Assembly (NCBI GenBank): GCA_900549705.1
Contig: URPI01000149.1
Span: 1 to 5,445 of the forward strand
From: an uncultured Eubacteriales bacterium
Lineage (GTDB): Bacteria; Bacillota; Clostridia; Oscillospirales; Oscillospiraceae
DNA: 5,445 nucleotides
Direction of reading: 5' to 3'
The translations under genes and the position numbers were made by a program. Shown here in pieces: positions 5,338-5,445 of the stretch (within the stretch, counting starts at the first letter, position 1; the number at the start of each line of letters is the position of its first letter). Below the pieces are notes generated by a model, which was not told the DNA's origin, searched no databases, and saw only the letters and a program-made list of their open reading frames with translations.

Positions 5338-5373
5338 ATGAGCAAACATTTTGTATATGATATGGATGCCTAG
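5338..5373 (+). other. 11-codon ORF, possible leader peptide or remnant of a gene start
   Basis: ATG at 5338 opens a frame encoding MSKHFVYDMDA before a TAG stop codon at 5371-5373. An AGGA-type site (CAGGA) lies about 8 nt upstream. The string FVYDMD resembles the N-terminal FDMDGTL motif of HAD-family phosphatases, so this could be the broken start of such a gene. With only 11 residues, chance is a serious alternative. The rest of the tail to 5445 shows no supported gene. Confidence 0.2.
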
Positions 5374-5445
5374 CCAGCCACTGTTTCTGGAACAGGTGGG
5401 TACATTGAATGGTGCCAGCTTCCGCAAACTCCCCTTGGCTTCCCC

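Noticed and set aside
5378..5399. Imperfect hairpin CCACTGTT...AACAGGTGG in the right-hand tail
   Set aside because: Two 4-bp helices separated by a bulge, no U-tract, and no gene to serve. It may be part of a dispersed repeat cut by the window edge, but that cannot be shown here.

Overview
The window looks like a piece of chromosome from a Gram-positive, fairly GC-rich anaerobe of the Firmicutes/Clostridia type, probably a gut member of the Oscillospirales such as a Faecalibacterium or Subdoligranulum relative. This taxonomic call is an inference. It rests on strong AGGAGG-type ribosome binding sites, sigma-A-like promoters with extended -10 boxes in an AT-rich spacer between GC-rich genes, and a DUF624/YesL-family membrane protein beside amino-sugar enzymes. 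No rRNA, tRNA, CRISPR array or mobile-element gene was seen.

Layout: five complete genes in two divergent units. Reading leftward (minus strand) from about 3905 is a compact four-gene operon. It encodes a ROK-fold kinase-like protein with an extra N-terminal domain (2523-3905), an SGNH/GDSL esterase (1841-2491), a DUF624/YesL-like membrane protein (1203-1841) and N-acetylglucosamine-6-phosphate deacetylase NagA (67-1197). Junctions are 31 nt, a 1-nt TAATG overlap and a 5-nt gap, so co-transcription is very likely. Reading rightward is a single gene for an N-acylglucosamine 2-epimerase (AGE/RnBP family, 4071-5273). The 165-bp spacer 3906-4070 carries two well-formed back-to-back promoters, three TGAAAAA repeats and short palindromes that could be operators. 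GC-rich stem-loops without a U-tract lie at the left edge (13-36) and just after the epimerase gene (5287-5311). The last 130 bases hold only a very short ORF and an uninformative open frame.

How the genes fit together (inference from family functions): the epimerase would interconvert ManNAc and GlcNAc, the ROK protein would phosphorylate GlcNAc (or ManNAc), and NagA would deacetylate GlcNAc-6-P to GlcN-6-P. That is an 'epimerise first, then phosphorylate' route for ManNAc, such as that released from sialic acid, comparable to the Bacteroides AGE/RokA scheme. The cytoplasmic SGNH esterase could remove O-acetyl groups from an imported sugar. DUF624 proteins are commonly found beside sugar ABC transporters, but none lies in the window, nor does a sialic acid lyase or NagB. 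The most unusual component is the ROK protein. It has about 147 extra N-terminal residues of unrecognised type and lacks the usual ROK zinc-site cysteines and the ExGH histidine, so its activity should not be assumed.
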